Below, piece after piece: positions 17,236-25,535 of a DNA stretch of 64,000 nt (the first letter of the stretch is position 1; every line of letters begins with the position of its first letter). The DNA lies in NCBI RefSeq assembly GCF_030547685.1, contig NZ_JAUOQM010000041.1, positions 26,631 to 90,630 on the forward strand. Direction: 5' to 3'. Made by a program: the position numbers and the translations under genes. The stretch is from Gilvimarinus sp. 2_MG-2023 (GTDB lineage Bacteria > Pseudomonadota > Gammaproteobacteria > Pseudomonadales > Cellvibrionaceae). The notes under the pieces are model-generated. The model was given only the letters and a program-made list of their open reading frames with translations. It was not told where the DNA came from and searched no databases.

Positions 17236-19110
17236 ATGAAACTAATCTCCCCACAGCTTGCTTTTTGTCTAATTGGCGCATCATTGGTTGCCTGCCAAAC
17301 TCAACCGAAAAATCCTACAGAAGCTACAACTCAAGCAATGGGGGAATTTGTCTTTGCTCAAAATTTGTCCCATAATGATCGTAATATGCGTAAATGGGAC
17401 GCCCCTGTTTTTGCTGACTTAGATCAAGACGGTTGGGTAGATGCAGTGCTTAATAATCACGGTTACGGCATTCAAGTCGCATGGAATGATGAGGGTGAGT
17501 TTGCCGAACCCTGGGATTTGCTAATGGGTGATATTCACGGTGTGACAGTGGGGGATATAGACAATGATGGCTTGCTTGAATTGTTACTCTCGCGCGGTGG
17601 TGGCTCGGGCAGCAATGCGCGTACGGCTCGAGTCTTTAAAGCTCATAAAGATCGACAGTTTAGCGAGATGCGTGAGCAGGATGAATCACTTGCCGGTATG
17701 CGCGGGCGAACTTTAGTGTTGTTTGATGGCGATACTGATGGTGATTTGGATTTATTAAACTTCGCGTTTCCCGATAAAAATGTGAAAGGTAGTGAAAATT
17801 ATATCTACGATAATAAGCCTGAAACGGGTTTTTCGGGGAGTCGTACTCTGGCACGCTCTTACGGAGACGGTCAGAAAACGTTTGTCACCGATATTAACAA
17901 CGATGGTGTATCGGATTTGTTGATGTACGGTCATAAAGCCCTGCGAGCGTTTATCGGTAAAGATAGCTTAGGCTTTAGCGTGGCTCAGCCGAATATATTC
18001 GATCAACCCATCGGTAATGTTACTGGTATTGCACAGCTTGATTACGACGGCGATGGTGATATGGATATTTATTTAAGCCGTGGTCAAGAGTTTGAATCTG
18101 GCCAGAATTTTTGCAGTTCCGACGGTTCTATATGGGCCGGCTATGGTAAGCGAGGACGCTTTGATTTTGGTGTTATTCTGGCCGGTGAAACTATTAGTAT
18201 AAAAAATTATCAATCTCCATGGCCCAATAAAAAATTATGGATTGGTGAGTCTGCTTATGAATATGAGTTCACTGGGGAAACCTACAGTGGCGCCGATATT
18301 AACCTAATTAGCAGCGATTCGTTAGGCTGGCCTGACAAACTGGAAAAAAATGGCTTGTACGCAGGTTATATTGGCAACGAGGGTTGGCGTCTAGCCGGTT
18401 CCAGTTGGTCCCCGCTCACTGTTGCGGTTACCAATTTGTCAGGTTGTCAAGCTCAGCCGTATAAGGCTGGGCCGCAGGATATTTTACTGGAAAACATGGG
18501 TGGTCGTTATCAGCGAGCCTCAGTAGAGGTGATCGACAATGAGCCATCACATAACATGGCTGTATTGGCTTCCGATCTCAATAATGATGGCTGGCAAGAT
18601 TTGGTCGTGATGCCTCGCGGCAATCTCGCCGACCCGTTAACCCCGCAAGTGCTTATCAATAAATCTGGTAGTGGATTTAAAAAAATTAGCTTTCCCAATT
18701 TAACAATGCATGAGCCTGGTGCTATTGGCATGGCACTGGGGTCAGCTGATGTTAATCTCGATGGCAAAGTAGATTTAATGTTTGGCAATGAGCGTGGAAA
18801 ATGGAGTTTGTTTCAAAATGAACTGCAAGAGGCCGACCAGCATCACTATGTCTTGCTCGATTTTGGCACGGAAGAAACAGGAAGAGTCACGTGGTTAGAT
18901 GCTCGAGTTGAGGTTACCGCCTGTGGTCGCACTCAAATCGCACGAGCTGGTGATACCAGCGCTTCATACTCTCGCAGTTACAATCGGTACCTGCACTTTG
19001 GCTTAGGCGATTGCAGCACGGTAGATAGCGTTAAAGTGACGCGAACCAATGGTGATTTGGCCGTTATTAAAGATGTGAATGTAGACGCCATTAATATCGT
19101 TAACTTTTAA
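17236..19110 (+). CDS. FG-GAP/VCBS repeat lipoprotein with ASPIC/UnbV C-terminus
   Basis: A 624-residue lipoprotein (lipobox near SLVAC). It has at least seven calcium-binding FG-GAP-type repeats, recognisable as DLDQDGWVDA, DIDNDGLLEL, DGDTDGDLDL, DINNDGVSDL, DYDGDGDMDI, DLNNDGWQDL and DVNLDGKVDL, which should fold as a beta-propeller. The last ~70 residues (ARAGDTSASYSRSYNRYLHFGLG) match the ASPIC/UnbV domain that often follows such repeats. No enzymatic motif is visible. It lies between two GH16 genes and is likely a surface adhesion or glycan-binding accessory, an inference from position. Confidence 0.78.
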   Translation: MKLISPQLAFCLIGASLVACQTQPKNPTEATTQAMGEFVFAQNLSHNDRNMRKWDAPVFADLDQDGWVDAVLNNHGYGIQVAWNDEGEFAEPWDLLMGDIHGVTVGDIDNDGLLELLLSRGGGSGSNARTARVFKAHKDRQFSEMREQDESLAGMRGRTLVLFDGDTDGDLDLLNFAFPDKNVKGSENYIYDNKPETGFSGSRTLARSYGDGQKTFVTDINNDGVSDLLMYGHKALRAFIGKDSLGFSVAQPNIFDQPIGNVTGIAQLDYDGDGDMDIYLSRGQEFESGQNFCSSDGSIWAGYGKRGRFDFGVILAGETISIKNYQSPWPNKKLWIGESAYEYEFTGETYSGADINLISSDSLGWPDKLEKNGLYAGYIGNEGWRLAGSSWSPLTVAVTNLSGCQAQPYKAGPQDILLENMGGRYQRASVEVIDNEPSHNMAVLASDLNNDGWQDLVVMPRGNLADPLTPQVLINKSGSGFKKISFPNLTMHEPGAIGMALGSADVNLDGKVDLMFGNERGKWSLFQNELQEADQHHYVLLDFGTEETGRVTWLDARVEVTACGRTQIARAGDTSASYSRSYNRYLHFGLGDCSTVDSVKVTRTNGDLAVIKDVNVDAINIVNF

Positions 19111-19143
19111 TTATGGAAATACTTAAAAAGTAAAGGTGCATCA

Positions 19144-20103
19144 ATGAAACAAATACTATCAATAGCTGGCTTGTTGATATTGAGTTCGAGTACTGTTTCG
19201 GCTGCCAATCCGCTTCCTTTGTCAGACCCTGAAAACTCGGCGGGCTGGCACCTAAATGAGGCAGTTAGTGACGAATTTGATGCGGCGGTTTTGGACGAAG
19301 ACCGCTGGTATGTAGTGGGTAAGTTTAAAGACGGAAAACCCGTATACGTACATCCAGATAAACCTGAAAAAAAGGTTTGGAAGGGGCGGGCACCATCGCA
19401 GTTCTCTGGCCGTAATTATCGCCTTGAAGACGGCAAGCTTATTTTAGAAACCCGTTGGGAGCCAGATTTTCCATTTGAGCAAGAGGTTCACCAGCCGGTG
19501 TTTGGCGATGCATTACCCTACGAGAATATTACCACGGCCTGTATTATTGCTCGACGTGAATTTAAATACGGCTACATTGAAATAAAAAGCAAAGCGGCCG
19601 ATGCGCAAATCTCCAGTGCTTTCTGGGCAATGGGTGAGAGGTTAGAAGTGGATTTCTTTGAGCTTTTCGGTGCACATCCCGTCGGTGAGAAAGAGCACCT
19701 AGATAGCCAGTTGTGGTGGTCTATTCGCGATTGGAATAAGCCTGTGCGCGGTAAACCAACCTACACTGAGCACAAAGATTTAGGTTTTCGTGTGGCGGAT
19801 GATTTTCATGTTTACGGCTTTGAATGGGATGAAACTGGGGTAAAGTATTATATCGATGGAAAGCTGTTTAGCGACGTGCCAGCCGAGGCGGTGGATGCCT
19901 GGGCTAAAGAAAACCGCGGTGTTGAACATGGTTATGTGGCCACCAAGCCCATTGCATTATGGTTAGATCAAGAAACCTTCCCTTGGCATGGCGTTCCCTC
20001 GAGTAAAGACGATCTTGAACGCAATAGTCCAGCCGACAAAAAGCACGATGGGGTGGTTGATTTTGAAGTGGAATACGTTCGTGTTTGGCAAAAAGCTGAT
20101 TAA
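19144..20103 (+). CDS. GH16 galactanase, single domain
   Basis: A 319-residue exported enzyme (signal peptide ending TVSAAN, RBS AAAGG). It shares the N-terminal pattern PLSDPENSAGWHLNEAVSDEFD with the GH16 at 15726 and has the catalytic motif RLEVDFFELFG (E168, D170, E173). The stretches KGRAPSQFSG, RWEPDFPFE and GFRVADDFHVYGFEW are shared with that paralogue, indicating duplication followed by divergence; the C-terminal module is absent here. It forms a unit with the FG-GAP gene before it (33 bp) and the SMP-30-like gene after it (12 bp). Substrate probably a carrageenan-type or hybrid galactan. Confidence 0.8.
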   Translation: MKQILSIAGLLILSSSTVSAANPLPLSDPENSAGWHLNEAVSDEFDAAVLDEDRWYVVGKFKDGKPVYVHPDKPEKKVWKGRAPSQFSGRNYRLEDGKLILETRWEPDFPFEQEVHQPVFGDALPYENITTACIIARREFKYGYIEIKSKAADAQISSAFWAMGERLEVDFFELFGAHPVGEKEHLDSQLWWSIRDWNKPVRGKPTYTEHKDLGFRVADDFHVYGFEWDETGVKYYIDGKLFSDVPAEAVDAWAKENRGVEHGYVATKPIALWLDQETFPWHGVPSSKDDLERNSPADKKHDGVVDFEVEYVRVWQKAD

Positions 20104-20115
20104 AAGGATGTGACG

Positions 20116-21147
20116 ATGAGAATGTTAATGTATTTAGCTTCAATATTTATGACCACTCTGCTGCTGGGGTGTGCCACATTACCTGATATAGAAAATCTGA
20201 CACCTGGACGTTTGTTCGCTAGCTTGCCAGATACTTGTCCTACCCCCGATGCTTTGGTGGCAACGGCCCAGGGCGATGTGCTTTTATCTTGCCCCAACTT
20301 TGCCAGCAAAACACAGCCAGGCACCCTGCTGCGATTGTCATCAGACGGCGAGGTGGAAGATCTGGGTCAGGTGCCCGGCTTGGTGACGACCGCACAACCT
20401 ATGGGAATGGCTTTTGACGAGTCGGGAAATTTATATATTGCTAACAACGAAGCTGGCGGCAATGGCAATATTTTGAAAGTGCAGTTTCAAAACGGTCAGA
20501 TAGTAGGGTCACAGATAGTTGCTAAAGGCTTTTCTTCCCCCAACGGTTTGCGTTATCGCGACGGCTTTTTATATGTCACTCAGCTGCAGATGCCTAAAGC
20601 CACCTCTGGCGATATGGTGAGTGGCTTGTATCGTATTCCGACTGAGGCTCGGGGTTTAGAAATTGCCAGTGATTTGAGTGATTCAGAGCTTATTTTTTAC
20701 GACACTACAGCCAATCCTAAGCGCCAGTTTGGCTTAGATGGGCTGGTCTTTGACGATCAGGGGGCTTTGTACCTGACAAATTTTGGTGATGGCAAAGTCT
20801 ACCGCTTGATCTTGTCCGAAGCGGGTGAGGTATTGCAGAGCTCGGTGTTTGCTGAATTGTCGTCCGAAGTGGGGTTGGACGGTATCAGCATTGACACTGC
20901 GGGTAATCTTTATGTGGCGGGCTTTCTACTGAATCAAGTTTACCGGATCTCCCCCGATGCAAAAGTGAGTTTAATTGCCGACTACCCGGACAATCAGGGC
21001 GCAGATGGTGCAATTGATCAGCCGGCTGACCTAATGGTTTTTGGCGACCAGTTGTTGATTTCAAATTTTGATTTGATGAAAGGAGAGGGGGTTCGCAATA
21101 GTGCTCATACAAAGCCTTACACCATTAGCACTATCCCTCTGAACTAG
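20116..21147 (+). CDS. SMP-30/gluconolactonase-like beta-propeller lipoprotein
   Basis: A 343-residue lipoprotein; I start at the ATG at 20116 because AAGGA stands 7 bp before it (an in-frame GTG at 20110 is the alternative). The lipobox is LLLGC. Propeller blades are visible as GMAFDESGNLYIANN, NGLRYRDGFLYVTQL, GLVFDDQGALYLTNFG and GISIDTAGNLYVAGF, the pattern of SMP-30/strictosidine-synthase-like six-bladed propellers. Members can be metal-dependent lactonases; here a lactonase acting on oxidised sugar or a non-enzymatic binding role are both possible. It is the last gene before the anhydrosugar operon. Confidence 0.72.
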   Translation: MRMLMYLASIFMTTLLLGCATLPDIENLTPGRLFASLPDTCPTPDALVATAQGDVLLSCPNFASKTQPGTLLRLSSDGEVEDLGQVPGLVTTAQPMGMAFDESGNLYIANNEAGGNGNILKVQFQNGQIVGSQIVAKGFSSPNGLRYRDGFLYVTQLQMPKATSGDMVSGLYRIPTEARGLEIASDLSDSELIFYDTTANPKRQFGLDGLVFDDQGALYLTNFGDGKVYRLILSEAGEVLQSSVFAELSSEVGLDGISIDTAGNLYVAGFLLNQVYRISPDAKVSLIADYPDNQGADGAIDQPADLMVFGDQLLISNFDLMKGEGVRNSAHTKPYTISTIPLN

Positions 21148-21180
21148 GGTTTGGATATTGTCTGCAATCACTTGTGGCAA

Positions 21181-21203
21181 ATTTAAACATACTATGTTTA
21201 AAT
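21181..21203. promoter_or_regulatory. Inverted-repeat operator, carrageenan-type, copy 4
   Basis: Perfect 10-bp arms ATTTAAACAT and ATGTTTAAAT around ACT, 52 bp before the start of the anhydrogalactose operon. Links sugar catabolism to the same regulator as the carrageenase and receptor genes. Confidence 0.7.
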
Positions 21204-21254
21204 AGGTACTATTAAAAATAGCCATATCAGGCCGCAATTAAGAAGTATTTATAT

Positions 21255-22412
21255 ATGTCAATTCAAGCCATCAAAACCTACCATCTGCGCTGTCATCTGG
21301 ATAAGCCCTTTGGCTTCTCACAGTGGTTTTACGACCAGAGAAACGTACTGGTTGTTGAGATCATAGACAGCACGGGTGCCAGCGGCTGGGGCGAGTGTTA
21401 CGGGCCGGCCGATGTGATCCAGGGGTGTGTCGAGAAGTTTTACGCATCGCGGATTTTGGGAAGAAACCCCATAGAAACCGATGCCATTTGGCAACATATG
21501 TGGCGATCGTCACTGGATTTTGCCCGTGGTGGGGTCATGATGTCGGCTATGAGTGGTATTGATATGGCGCTGTGGGACCTGAAAGGCAAGCTGCTGGGTC
21601 AGAGCGTAAGCACTCTTATGGGGGGGCGTCTGCGCGATAAAGTGCATTGTTACGCTACGGGGATGTATTACACTGACATGCCTGAAGAGGAGTTGCTGCC
21701 AGATTTGGTGGAAGAAGCTCGTGGCTACGCCGCTCAGGGGTTTGAGGCGATGAAAATTAAGGTCGGGAAAAATCTCGCCTTTGATAAGAAGTTTATCGTT
21801 GCTCTACGTGAGGCCTTGCCTAATACCGAATTAATGGCAGATTCCAACCACGGCTTTGACTTGCCCGAGGCGATTGAAATTGGGCGTCTCTTAGATGAAC
21901 ACGATTATCGTTGGTTTGAAGAGCCGCTTTCCCCCGAGCACGTGGGGCTGTTCCGACAGCTGCACAACAAACTGGACATCGCTATTGCGACGGGCGAATG
22001 TGAACAGACTCGTTTCGGTTTTCAACGTTTGATCGAGGCGGGTGGAGTGCAATTGGTGCAGCCCGATCTCGCTTATTGTGGGGGGCCCAGCGAGGCATTA
22101 AAAATCCGCACATTGGCCTCGGCCCACGGAATCAATTGCCTGCCCCATGTGTGGGGTACACAGCTCAACTTGGCGGCGGCCACGCACTTTCTGGCCAGTG
22201 CCTACCCAGAGCCGGGGCGGGCCGAAGAAAAGCGTTTGTGGTTAGAGTACGATCGCACCGAGAATCCGCTGCGCGATGAACTTTACAAACAACAGGTTCG
22301 GGTGGAAAACGGCGCGGCTATCGTGCCCGACGCCCCGGGACTTGGGGTGGAAATTGACACCACTAAACTTTCTGATTATGTCGTTACGATGACGGAGACC
22401 AGTAATGTCTAA
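21255..22412 (+). CDS. Enolase-superfamily 3,6-anhydrogalactonate cycloisomerase (inferred)
   Basis: A 385-residue mandelate-racemase-subgroup enzyme. It shows the K-x-K pair (K167, K169 in MKIKVGK), three metal ligands (D196 in ADSNHG, E222 in FEEP, E248 in GECE) and a base His298 (LPHVWG), all intact. The next gene, overlapping by 8 bp, is an aldehyde dehydrogenase, and kinase and aldolase genes follow. That order equals the known 3,6-anhydrogalactose route: oxidation to the aldonate, ring-opening isomerisation to 2-keto-3-deoxygalactonate, phosphorylation, cleavage. I therefore infer an anhydrogalactonate cycloisomerase, most likely for the D-sugar of carrageenan. A galactonate dehydratase would need the same residues, so sequence alone does not decide. 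Confidence 0.75.
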   Translation: MSIQAIKTYHLRCHLDKPFGFSQWFYDQRNVLVVEIIDSTGASGWGECYGPADVIQGCVEKFYASRILGRNPIETDAIWQHMWRSSLDFARGGVMMSAMSGIDMALWDLKGKLLGQSVSTLMGGRLRDKVHCYATGMYYTDMPEEELLPDLVEEARGYAAQGFEAMKIKVGKNLAFDKKFIVALREALPNTELMADSNHGFDLPEAIEIGRLLDEHDYRWFEEPLSPEHVGLFRQLHNKLDIAIATGECEQTRFGFQRLIEAGGVQLVQPDLAYCGGPSEALKIRTLASAHGINCLPHVWGTQLNLAAATHFLASAYPEPGRAEEKRLWLEYDRTENPLRDELYKQQVRVENGAAIVPDAPGLGVEIDTTKLSDYVVTMTETSNV

Positions 22413-23838
22413 AGCTCTGCGTATGTTGATTGGCGGCGAGTTTCACGATACCGCTGATAAAATTGACGTTTACAATCCTGCTACTGGCAAGGTTGTCGGT
22501 CAGGTGCCGCAAATTGAACCAGATCAAGTTGCCTTGTCACTTAAGGTGGCGCACGAGGGTTTCATCGTCTGGTCGGGTAAATCCTTAGCTGAGCGCAGCG
22601 AAATCATCTTGCGATTTGCAGATTTACTCGAAGCGAGTAAAGCAGAGATTATAGACCTGCTTATCGAAGAAACCGGTAAGCCAGCGGACAATGCCGATTA
22701 TGATTTTGGTATGTTGACCACCTGCCTGCGCTTTTTTGTTGAAGAGTCGAAGCGCACCGACCAGCCCACCATTACCGACCCCAGCGGCGAATTTTTGCAT
22801 TATGTATCCCGCCAGCCTTTGGGCGTAGTCGTGGGTTATCTGGCTTGGAACTTTCCCTTGCTGAACTTGGGTTACAAGTTAGGTCCGGCGCTAGCTGCTG
22901 GTTGTTCGGTAATTGTTAAACCATCTCAGTTGACCCCTCTTGCCAGTTTGCGTTGTGCTGAGTTGGCACAAGAGGCTGGTATTCCGGCCGGAGTGGTTAA
23001 TGTGATAACTGGCGACCGCTTTGATGTGACCGATCCGCTGCTGACCAGCGATGTGACCTCGATGTTCACCATGATCGGCTCCACCAAGTCGGGGGTGAAT
23101 GCTATGCGCACAGCCAGCACCAGTGTGAAGAAGTTTTCGGTTGAGCTGGGTGGCAACGCGCCTGTCGTCGTCTACCCGGATGCAGATATCGATAAAGCCG
23201 TTGCTGATATTGTCGATCTAAAACTGGGTAATAGTGGTCAGGTATGTGTATCCCCCAACCGCTGCTATGTGCACGTGAGTGTTTATGATGAGTTTCTAAC
23301 CAAAGCTGTCGATCGAGTGCAAACGTTTAAGCTCGGTAGTGGTTCAGGTGAAGGTCCATTGATGGGGCCAATCATTTCGGCTGAAGCGCGCGATCGCATT
23401 CTTGACTCTGTAAAGAGCGCGCAAGAGCAGGGTGCCCGTCTGATGACTGGCGGCAAGATTCCTGCGGACAACAACGAAGGCTATTATATGGAGCCTACCG
23501 TATTGGCCGACGTTACCGCGAGCATGCCGATTGCCTGTGATGAAATTTTCGGCCCGGTGCTGCCAGTTATGAAATATGACGACAGTCAGGATCCGGTTGC
23601 CTTGGCTAACGATAACCCGTTTGGTCTGGCAGCGTATGTTTATACCCAAAACCTAAACAACGCCATGCGCGCCGCTAACGAGATTCAGGCAGGTAGTGTT
23701 TGTATCAACAGTGCTCACTACAGTGTGCAGTTGCCCCATGGCGGCTTAAAGCAAAGTGGTGTGGGTAAAGATTGCTCTAAGTACAGTTTAGAAGAGTATT
23801 TAACCTTAAAACGCGTTTCTATTTTGATTCACCAGTAG
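22405..23838 (+). CDS. Aldehyde dehydrogenase, probable 3,6-anhydrogalactose dehydrogenase
   Basis: A 477-residue NAD(P)-dependent aldehyde dehydrogenase with the usual length and all key parts: AWNFPLLNL, IVKPSQLTPL for cofactor binding, general base E247 (SVELGGNAP) and catalytic Cys281 (NSGQVCVSPN), and EEIFGPVLP-like EIFGPVLPV. It overlaps the cycloisomerase gene by 8 bp. In known agar and carrageenan degraders an enzyme of this family oxidises 3,6-anhydrogalactose to its aldonate, the first committed step. It is the only such dehydrogenase in the window, so it might serve both the D-form (carrageenan) and the L-form (agar); this is an inference. Confidence 0.82.
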   Translation: MSKALRMLIGGEFHDTADKIDVYNPATGKVVGQVPQIEPDQVALSLKVAHEGFIVWSGKSLAERSEIILRFADLLEASKAEIIDLLIEETGKPADNADYDFGMLTTCLRFFVEESKRTDQPTITDPSGEFLHYVSRQPLGVVVGYLAWNFPLLNLGYKLGPALAAGCSVIVKPSQLTPLASLRCAELAQEAGIPAGVVNVITGDRFDVTDPLLTSDVTSMFTMIGSTKSGVNAMRTASTSVKKFSVELGGNAPVVVYPDADIDKAVADIVDLKLGNSGQVCVSPNRCYVHVSVYDEFLTKAVDRVQTFKLGSGSGEGPLMGPIISAEARDRILDSVKSAQEQGARLMTGGKIPADNNEGYYMEPTVLADVTASMPIACDEIFGPVLPVMKYDDSQDPVALANDNPFGLAAYVYTQNLNNAMRAANEIQAGSVCINSAHYSVQLPHGGLKQSGVGKDCSKYSLEEYLTLKRVSILIHQ

Positions 23839-23858
23839 GCTCTCTTACGGTGTTCTTT

Positions 23859-23892
23859 CGCCGAATCGATAGGCTCGGTTCGGCGTTTTTTT
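23859..23892 (+). terminator. Terminator between dehydrogenase and kinase genes
   Basis: Stem CGCCGAA / TTCGGCG with a T7 tail, 20 bp after the dehydrogenase stop and 15 bp before the kinase start. It should give partial read-through or separate the two gene pairs. Confidence 0.75.
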
Positions 23893-23907
23893 ATTTTGGG
23901 GGTTGGT

Positions 23908-24789
23908 ATGACAAAAATCTTAGTCGATTGGGGTTCATCTAATTGTCGCGCTTATTTGTTAAACGAATCCGGACATCTGCAGGGCAATATACACGCAGAG
24001 CTGGGAGTATTAAGATTGGAGCAGGGAGCTTTTGAGGCAAAGCTTCGTGAATTACTGTCACCGTGGGGGGCGATCTTAGCCGATTGTGATATTTGGCTTG
24101 CCGGTATGGTCGGCTCGCGCCGTGGTTGGTATGAAGTCGCGTATGTCCCCTCTCCTGCGCGCAGTGACCAGCTGGCAACTCATTCCAAAAGCTTAGACGT
24201 GAACTGGGCGCGTTCGGTTCGAATAATTCCCGGGGTATCTTGTAGCGGCAGCGATAACTTCGATGTTATGCGCGGTGAAGAGGTGCAATTGATTGGTTTG
24301 ATGCAGATATTAGCGAAGCCGAATGCCTATGCCATGTTACCCGGCACCCATAATAAACATGTAGAAATTAATGATGGAGCCATTGGTCGGTTTTCTACCC
24401 ATCCCACAGGAGAGCTATATGCTGTTGTTACGCAGCATATGTTGTTGGGTTACGGGCTAAACAGCTCAACGGCAGGCAAGTATCCGCAGGCTTTTTGTCG
24501 CGGCTTGGATAAAGGCGCGCAGAGTTCGAAGCTGGGTAATAGTTTATTTGGCGCTTGGACTAATCGCTTGGGTGGCAGGCTGACTGACGAGGAGACTCTC
24601 GATTACATTAGCGGAGTACTTATTGGCAATGAGCTGCGCGATTTTCCCGTCTCCACTTGTGCCATTGTTTGTGATGATGTCATTGGTGAGCGTTACCTTA
24701 CAGCCTGTGAACACCTAGGTATTGGAGCGACCCTGCACTCAGGGGCCGAGTGTTTTTTAACGGGTATGAAAGCCATTAGTGAGTCTTAA
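23908..24789 (+). CDS. dgoK: 2-keto-3-deoxygalactonate kinase
   Basis: A 293-residue DgoK-family sugar-acid kinase. I use the ATG at 23908 after GGGGGTTGG; a TTG at 23896 is in frame but less likely. The phosphate-binding start ILVDWGSSNCRAYLLN and later MRGEEVQLIGL, LPGTHNKHVE and GRFSTHPTGELYAVV are typical of the family. It phosphorylates 2-keto-3-deoxygalactonate at C6, the product of the upstream cycloisomerase, and hands it to the aldolase encoded next. A different kinase family (PfkB) serves the agar-side operon at 44011, which argues for two distinct keto-deoxy acids. Confidence 0.85.
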   Translation: MTKILVDWGSSNCRAYLLNESGHLQGNIHAELGVLRLEQGAFEAKLRELLSPWGAILADCDIWLAGMVGSRRGWYEVAYVPSPARSDQLATHSKSLDVNWARSVRIIPGVSCSGSDNFDVMRGEEVQLIGLMQILAKPNAYAMLPGTHNKHVEINDGAIGRFSTHPTGELYAVVTQHMLLGYGLNSSTAGKYPQAFCRGLDKGAQSSKLGNSLFGAWTNRLGGRLTDEETLDYISGVLIGNELRDFPVSTCAIVCDDVIGERYLTACEHLGIGATLHSGAECFLTGMKAISES

Positions 24790-24793
24790 GTTT

Positions 24794-25441
24794 ATGAAAA
24801 CCCCAGATTTTTTGAAACCGAACGAGCGACCCTTAATTGCGATATTGCGCGGCGTTACCGAAGACTCGGTGGTGAGTGTTGCTCAGACACTAATTGATGC
24901 AGGTATTAGTATTATTGAGGTACCGTTAAATAGCCCTAATGCCCTTGTTAGTATATCACGGTTGGTAGGATGTTTCGGCGATTCTTATTTAGTCGGGGCG
25001 GGTACTGTCACCACCGAGGTTGAATTAGAAGCGGTTGTTGCCACGGGTGCGAAGTTGATAGTTACCCCGAATTTCAACCCAAAAGTGGTAAAAAAAGCAG
25101 TGGCCGCTGATTGTATATGTCTTCCGGGGGTGATTACTCCGACTGAAGCGTTTGCTGCTCTTGCAGAAGGTGCTCAGGGGCTTAAACTCTTTCCAGTGAC
25201 GCAAATGGGGGCGGTCAACTTCAAAGCCCTAATGTCGGTTTTGCCTGCGGGGACCCACTGTTTTCCGGTAGGTGGGATTTCAGAGGAAGGTTCTACCATG
25301 GCGCCTTATTTACAGGCCGGCGCAGTGGGTTTTGGTATTGGATCGTCGTTGTATGAGCCAGATATTGATATATCTGAATTGGCCAGCCGGGCGCGATCTT
25401 TGGTTGAGACCTTTGACCACCTCACCAGGTTATTGCCATAA
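24794..25441 (+). CDS. dgoA: 2-keto-3-deoxy-6-phosphogalactonate aldolase
   Basis: A 215-residue class I aldolase of the KDPG/KDPGal family that splits KDPGal into pyruvate and glyceraldehyde-3-phosphate. Visible are LIAILRGV, IIEVPLNSP, LVGAGTVT, LIVTPNFNP and the Schiff-base lysine in GLKLFPVTQMG, then FPVGGI. The start is uncertain: ATG at 24794 lies just after the kinase stop, while GTG at 24779 would overlap the kinase by 11 bp. It closes the four-step anhydrogalactose route. The E-V-P-L-N-S-P segment, as in DgoA rather than Eda, favours the galacto epimer. Confidence 0.85.
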   Translation: MKTPDFLKPNERPLIAILRGVTEDSVVSVAQTLIDAGISIIEVPLNSPNALVSISRLVGCFGDSYLVGAGTVTTEVELEAVVATGAKLIVTPNFNPKVVKKAVAADCICLPGVITPTEAFAALAEGAQGLKLFPVTQMGAVNFKALMSVLPAGTHCFPVGGISEEGSTMAPYLQAGAVGFGIGSSLYEPDIDISELASRARSLVETFDHLTRLLP

Positions 25442-25496
25442 CCGATTAAGAAAGCTTGGGTAATCTGTGAGGGATTGTAATCTTGTTTCAAATTGG

Positions 25497-25516
25497 GTAT
25501 ATTGTATACAATATAC
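25497..25516. promoter_or_regulatory. GntR-type palindrome before galE (agar-type operator, site A)
   Basis: A perfect 20-bp palindrome, GTATATTGTATACAATATAC, 19 bp before the galE start codon. A possible -35 TTGTTT (25483) is 18 bp from TACAAT inside the palindrome, so a bound protein would block the promoter. It fits the t.GTa.tAC.a pattern of FCD-type GntR regulators. Confidence 0.72.
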
Positions 25517-25535
25517 AATAAGGGGGGGGTGAGTT

